Source of the DNA: Chryseobacterium pennipullorum
GTDB lineage: Bacteria > Bacteroidota > Bacteroidia > Flavobacteriales > Weeksellaceae
DNA length: 64,000 nucleotides
Direction: 5' to 3'
Assembly (NCBI RefSeq): GCF_003384725.1
Contig: NZ_QNVV01000021.1
Span: 1 to 64,000 of the forward strand
Made by a program: the position numbers and the translations under genes. The notes beneath the pieces are model-generated. The model had not been told where the DNA came from. It saw nothing but the letters and a program-made list of their open reading frames with translations, and made no database searches. Shown here piece by piece: positions 61,360 to 64,000 of this stretch. How positions within the stretch are numbered: position 1 is the stretch's first letter; each line of letters begins with the position of its first letter.

Positions 61360-61806
61360 TTATTGGTCTTTTTTACCGGGCATTACTCCGACAATCTTTC
61401 CGTCATTATCAAACACAGCACTGACAACCTCCTTGGCAGCAGGATCTCCGGCATATTTGTATTTAATATTCGGGTGGCTTACTCCATCCATGGATACATA
61501 ATACCCTACTTTCAGAACCTCGAATTTTTTCTCGGGATCAACGCCTTCCTTCACTTTTTTAAGAACATCATCAGTCACAATTTCTTTTACTTTATCAGCA
61601 AGCAGCGCATCAATGGTTTTCCTGTCAGAAACCTGTACAGCAGCGATAAATTTATAGAAATTATCATTGAACAGATTGATCTTATCTTTGGTTAGTTTGG
61701 CAGGAAATTCTTTTTTCATACCATCGTCTGCTTTCAGACCTACCGTTTTTTGTGCAAACATCAGCTGTGCACTTATGATCATAAGACCTAAAAATAATTT
61801 TTTCAT
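61360..61806 (-). CDS. Secreted protein of unknown function
   Basis: A 148-residue exported protein with a signal peptide (MKKLFLGLMIISAQLMFAQ). The mature part is alpha/beta (FNDNFYKFIAAVQVSDRKTIDALLADKV, VLKVGYYVSMDG, VVSAVFDNDGKIVGVMPG) and contains no Cys, which suggests an NTF2-like or cystatin-like fold, but no family is recognised. Its last residues are basic-acidic (GKKDQ). It precedes the Bax-inhibitor-like gene on the same strand and may be cotranscribed with it. Confidence 0.7.
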   Translation of the reverse strand: MKKLFLGLMIISAQLMFAQKTVGLKADDGMKKEFPAKLTKDKINLFNDNFYKFIAAVQVSDRKTIDALLADKVKEIVTDDVLKKVKEGVDPEKKFEVLKVGYYVSMDGVSHPNIKYKYAGDPAAKEVVSAVFDNDGKIVGVMPGKKDQ

Positions 61807-61853
61807 ACTGTTGATTTTATTTCTGGTGAAATCAATGAGGGAAGATACGAAAA

Positions 61854-62888
61854 TCAGACCAGTTCTAAAAATTTCATCGTATCCACATTATCTGCGTAGG
61901 TATCAAGCCCCGGATTCTGTGCTTCCCCAAAAGAAATCGTATCCAATCCCAATTCTTTTTTTCCTACTACACACTGGATATTCTCTTCGTTTTCAGCGAT
62001 AAAAGCTTTAACATCATCCAAAGCTTCATACCTGCTGAAATTGATGACTGAAAGCGGACTGAACAGCTTATCATCTTCTTTAAGCATCACAAAATTATTA
62101 TCCCAGAATTTTTCCTGGTTTAACAGATAAACAGCCCTGTTGTAATCATAATTGTTGGCGTATTTATGATGATGGATAATATCCTGAAAGTTTAAGAAAT
62201 TTTCAAACAGGCGGTCGATGACAAAATCTTTCGGAATAAAAATCCGGGTTACATTCCTACATCCCAGCCCAAAATACTGGAAAATATCATTGGCAAGAAG
62301 CTGAAGCTCTGCGTCCGTTTCATTACCTTTTAGAACTGCCACAGAAGTCCTGTTTTTCCGGATAATGCTTAAATGATTTTTAAAATAGTATTCAAGATAT
62401 CTTGCGGTATTATTGCTTCCCGTAGCGATCACAGCATCAAAATTTTGTAATTTTTCAACAAACTCAAACGCAACCTGCCCGTCAGAAAGCTCGTTCCATT
62501 TCTTTAATAAAAACGGAATCAGGTATCTGTCCTTCGAAGAAAGTTTAATCACCGGGATATGATTGCTCAAAACTACAGAGATCACATCATGAAAGCCTAC
62601 CAACGGAATATTACCCGCCAGAATAAGACCTACTCTTTTAGAAATTTTCGAAACTGAATAATTTGCCAACCAGCTTTTGATGTGCTCTTCAGTAAGTAAA
62701 TCCGCCCACTGCTGCAATGCAAATTTCTGATTATCAACAGTAAACCACGGATTTTCAATTTCAGATTTTTTTAATAATAATTCAATATCACCATCATCTT
62801 CATTGTGATTTTCCAGTTTCTTAGCTAAAAACGCTTTTATATAATTGCTTAATTTAATAAGTCCTAAAACTTGATTTTCGGTATTCAT
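61854..62888 (-). CDS. LuxC-type acyl-CoA reductase
   Basis: A 344-residue NAD(P)H-dependent aldehyde-dehydrogenase-like enzyme that reduces acyl-CoA to aldehyde. The active-site Cys is in YFGLGCRNVTRIFIP, with cofactor-region sequences LILAGNIPLVGFHDV and VIATGSNNTARYL. It belongs to the LuxC family found in many flavobacteria outside luminescence operons. Divergent from a ferredoxin gene (59 bp between starts), which could donate electrons in related metabolism. The last residues lie 48 bp past the secreted unknown gene. Confidence 0.85.
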   Translation of the reverse strand: MNTENQVLGLIKLSNYIKAFLAKKLENHNEDDGDIELLLKKSEIENPWFTVDNQKFALQQWADLLTEEHIKSWLANYSVSKISKRVGLILAGNIPLVGFHDVISVVLSNHIPVIKLSSKDRYLIPFLLKKWNELSDGQVAFEFVEKLQNFDAVIATGSNNTARYLEYYFKNHLSIIRKNRTSVAVLKGNETDAELQLLANDIFQYFGLGCRNVTRIFIPKDFVIDRLFENFLNFQDIIHHHKYANNYDYNRAVYLLNQEKFWDNNFVMLKEDDKLFSPLSVINFSRYEALDDVKAFIAENEENIQCVVGKKELGLDTISFGEAQNPGLDTYADNVDTMKFLELV

Positions 62889-62916
62889 AATTACTGTAAA
62901 ATTGGGGAATATTTTG

Positions 62917-62924
62917 TAATTTTG
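62917..62924 (+). promoter_or_regulatory. -7 box of ferredoxin gene
   Basis: TAATTTTG, an exact TAnnTTTG match, 23 bases upstream of the ferredoxin ATG. Confidence 0.5.
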
Positions 62925-62947
62925 TGCAAATTTAAAAAAAATTAGCG

Positions 62948-63298
62948 ATGGCTATTAAAATAACTGATGAATGCATTAACTGCGGGGCCTGTGAACCGGA
63001 ATGCCCGAACAATGCAATATATGAAGGAGCTGTAGATTGGAAAGCTTCTGACGGTACGGCTCTTCAAGGTACGATAACAATGCCGTCGGGACTTACTGTA
63101 GATGCCGATGCCTCTCAGGAGCCTGTAAGTGATGACGTTTATTTCATTGTGACAGATAAATGTACGGAATGTAAAGGATTCCATGAAGAACCACAGTGTG
63201 CGGCTGTATGTCCTGTAGACTGCTGTGTTCCGGATGAGGACCACGTAGAGACTGAAGAAGCTCTGCTTAATAAAAAAGCATTCTTACACGGCGAATAA
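62948..63298 (+). CDS. 2[4Fe-4S] ferredoxin with long inter-cluster loop
   Basis: A 116-residue ferredoxin. The first cluster motif is CINCGACEPECP (Cys9, 12, 15, 19). The second is CTECKGFHEEPQCAAVCP, in which the third Cys is nine residues after the second (extended, as in Allochromatium-type ferredoxins). Between them lies about 40 extra residues (GAVDWKASDG to EPVSDDVYFIV). It should be a low-potential cytosolic electron carrier. Terminator follows directly, and serC starts 109 bp later. Confidence 0.92.
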   Translation: MAIKITDECINCGACEPECPNNAIYEGAVDWKASDGTALQGTITMPSGLTVDADASQEPVSDDVYFIVTDKCTECKGFHEEPQCAAVCPVDCCVPDEDHVETEEALLNKKAFLHGE

Positions 63299-63305
63299 AA
63301 AATTT

Positions 63306-63337
63306 CCGTCTCATTGTTCTTGAGACGGCTTTTTTTT
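63306..63337 (+). terminator. Terminator after ferredoxin
   Basis: CCGTCTCA (63306-63313) pairs with TGAGACGG (63321-63328), loop TTGTTCT, followed by eight T. Confidence 0.88.
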
Positions 63338-63407
63338 AACCAATAATCAAATAAAACAAAAATAAACAGAAGGAGTTTTACTCCGGAAGTAACCAAAAAA
63401 TAAAAAT

Positions 63408-64000
63408 ATGAACAAAAAGCATAACTTCAGCGCAGGACCATGTATTTTACCACAGGAGGTATTCGAAAAATCAGCACAGGCTATTTTAGACTTTAATGGT
63501 ATCGGATTATCCCTTCTTGAAATTTCTCACAGAAGCAAGGATTTCGTGGCAGTGATGGATGAAGCCCGCGCCATTGTGAAAAGGCTGATGAATCTTGGTG
63601 ATGACTATGAGGTACTTTATCTGGGAGGTGGTGCAAGCTTACAGTTTGCCATGGTACCGTATAACCTGATGAAAGAAGGTGGAAAAGCAGCGTATCTGGA
63701 TACAGGAACATGGGCTGCCGGAGCGATCAAGGAAGCCAAAAAACTGGGATCGGTAGACGTGGTAGGATCGTCAAAAGAAGAAAACTATTCTTTTATTCCT
63801 AAAGATTATGCCGTAGGTTCAGAATATGATTACTTTCATTGTACCTCCAACAACACGATCTATGGAACTCAGATGAAATCCTTTCCGGAAGTAGACACCC
63901 TGATGGTATGTGATATGAGTTCTGATATTTTCTCCAGACAGCTGGATTTTTCAAAATTTGATCTGATCTACGCCGGTGCCCAGAAAAATATGGGACCTGC
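63408..64000 (+). CDS. serC: Phosphoserine aminotransferase, 5' part
   Basis: The first 197 codons, cut by the window edge. It starts MNKKHNFSAGPCILP, the family-specific FSAGP segment, followed by SLLEISHRSKDF and YLGGGASLQFAMVPYNLM (phosphate- and PLP-binding Gly-rich loop). The PLP-binding lysine lies in IYAGAQKNMGP just before the edge. It converts 3-phosphohydroxypyruvate to phosphoserine in serine synthesis. The start codon follows the A-rich leader ATAAAAAT. Confidence 0.95.
   Translation, partial: MNKKHNFSAGPCILPQEVFEKSAQAILDFNGIGLSLLEISHRSKDFVAVMDEARAIVKRLMNLGDDYEVLYLGGGASLQFAMVPYNLMKEGGKAAYLDTGTWAAGAIKEAKKLGSVDVVGSSKEENYSFIPKDYAVGSEYDYFHCTSNNTIYGTQMKSFPEVDTLMVCDMSSDIFSRQLDFSKFDLIYAGAQKNMGP

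Overview
The window looks like chromosomal DNA of a Chryseobacterium-type flavobacterium (Bacteroidota, Weeksellaceae). The evidence is AT-rich DNA, promoters of the TAnnTTTG type, a SusC/SusD pair, Por-type (T9SS) C-terminal sorting domains on secreted proteins, a GLPGLI-family gene, and a short Cys-rich peptide with the double-glycine leader typical of Chryseobacterium. Most genes are housekeeping or envelope genes. I saw no rRNA, tRNA, IS element, prophage or CRISPR array.

Layout. 1-9.5 kb: Crp/Fnr regulator, HAD hydrolase, secreted S9 peptidase, an orphan 50-residue leader peptide, DoxX, Era, a second Crp/Fnr regulator, an 8-copy heptamer repeat, an SMR exporter, a methyltransferase overlapping methionine aminopeptidase, and a small HAD protein. 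9.5-23 kb: acyl-ACP desaturase, GpmI, a secreted metalloprotease with a starch-binding-like tail, SUI1 factor, LRR protein, PhoX-like T9SS cargo, a large di-haem peroxidase, nucleoside phosphorylase, Tag, a helical stress-type protein and FabI.

23.1-35.8 kb is the main accessory module, a polysaccharide utilisation locus read leftward: SusC, SusD, GH30, GH3, GH16, GH30. Divergent to it are an MFS transporter and a Nudix-fold regulator whose catalytic box is degraded. The enzyme set points to a beta-1,6 / beta-1,3-glucan (fungal or algal wall, laminarin-like). The outer-membrane pair would import oligosaccharides, the GH30 and GH16 enzymes cut the chain, GH3 releases glucose, and the MFS protein may carry the sugar across the inner membrane.

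36-46.5 kb: acyl-CoA dehydrogenase, a secreted alpha/beta hydrolase with a T9SS tail, a 566-bp gap with hairpins, then a tight four-gene cell-envelope operon (TonB receptor, DUF4876-type lipoprotein, DUF6850-type barrel, di-haem cytochrome c peroxidase). This is the least understood system here.

46.6-64 kb: a patatin-barrel fusion, a RecB-type nuclease/AddB-like protein coupled to a DUF922 protease and a lipoprotein, RsmG, a GLPGLI gene broken by a one-base frameshift, an aminotransferase, a two-half M16 peptidase, an AhpC/thioredoxin/DUF6952 antioxidant group, a Bax-inhibitor-like protein, a LuxC-type acyl-CoA reductase, a ferredoxin and the start of serC (cut by the window edge). Gene calls rest on reading motifs and lengths; no database search was possible.
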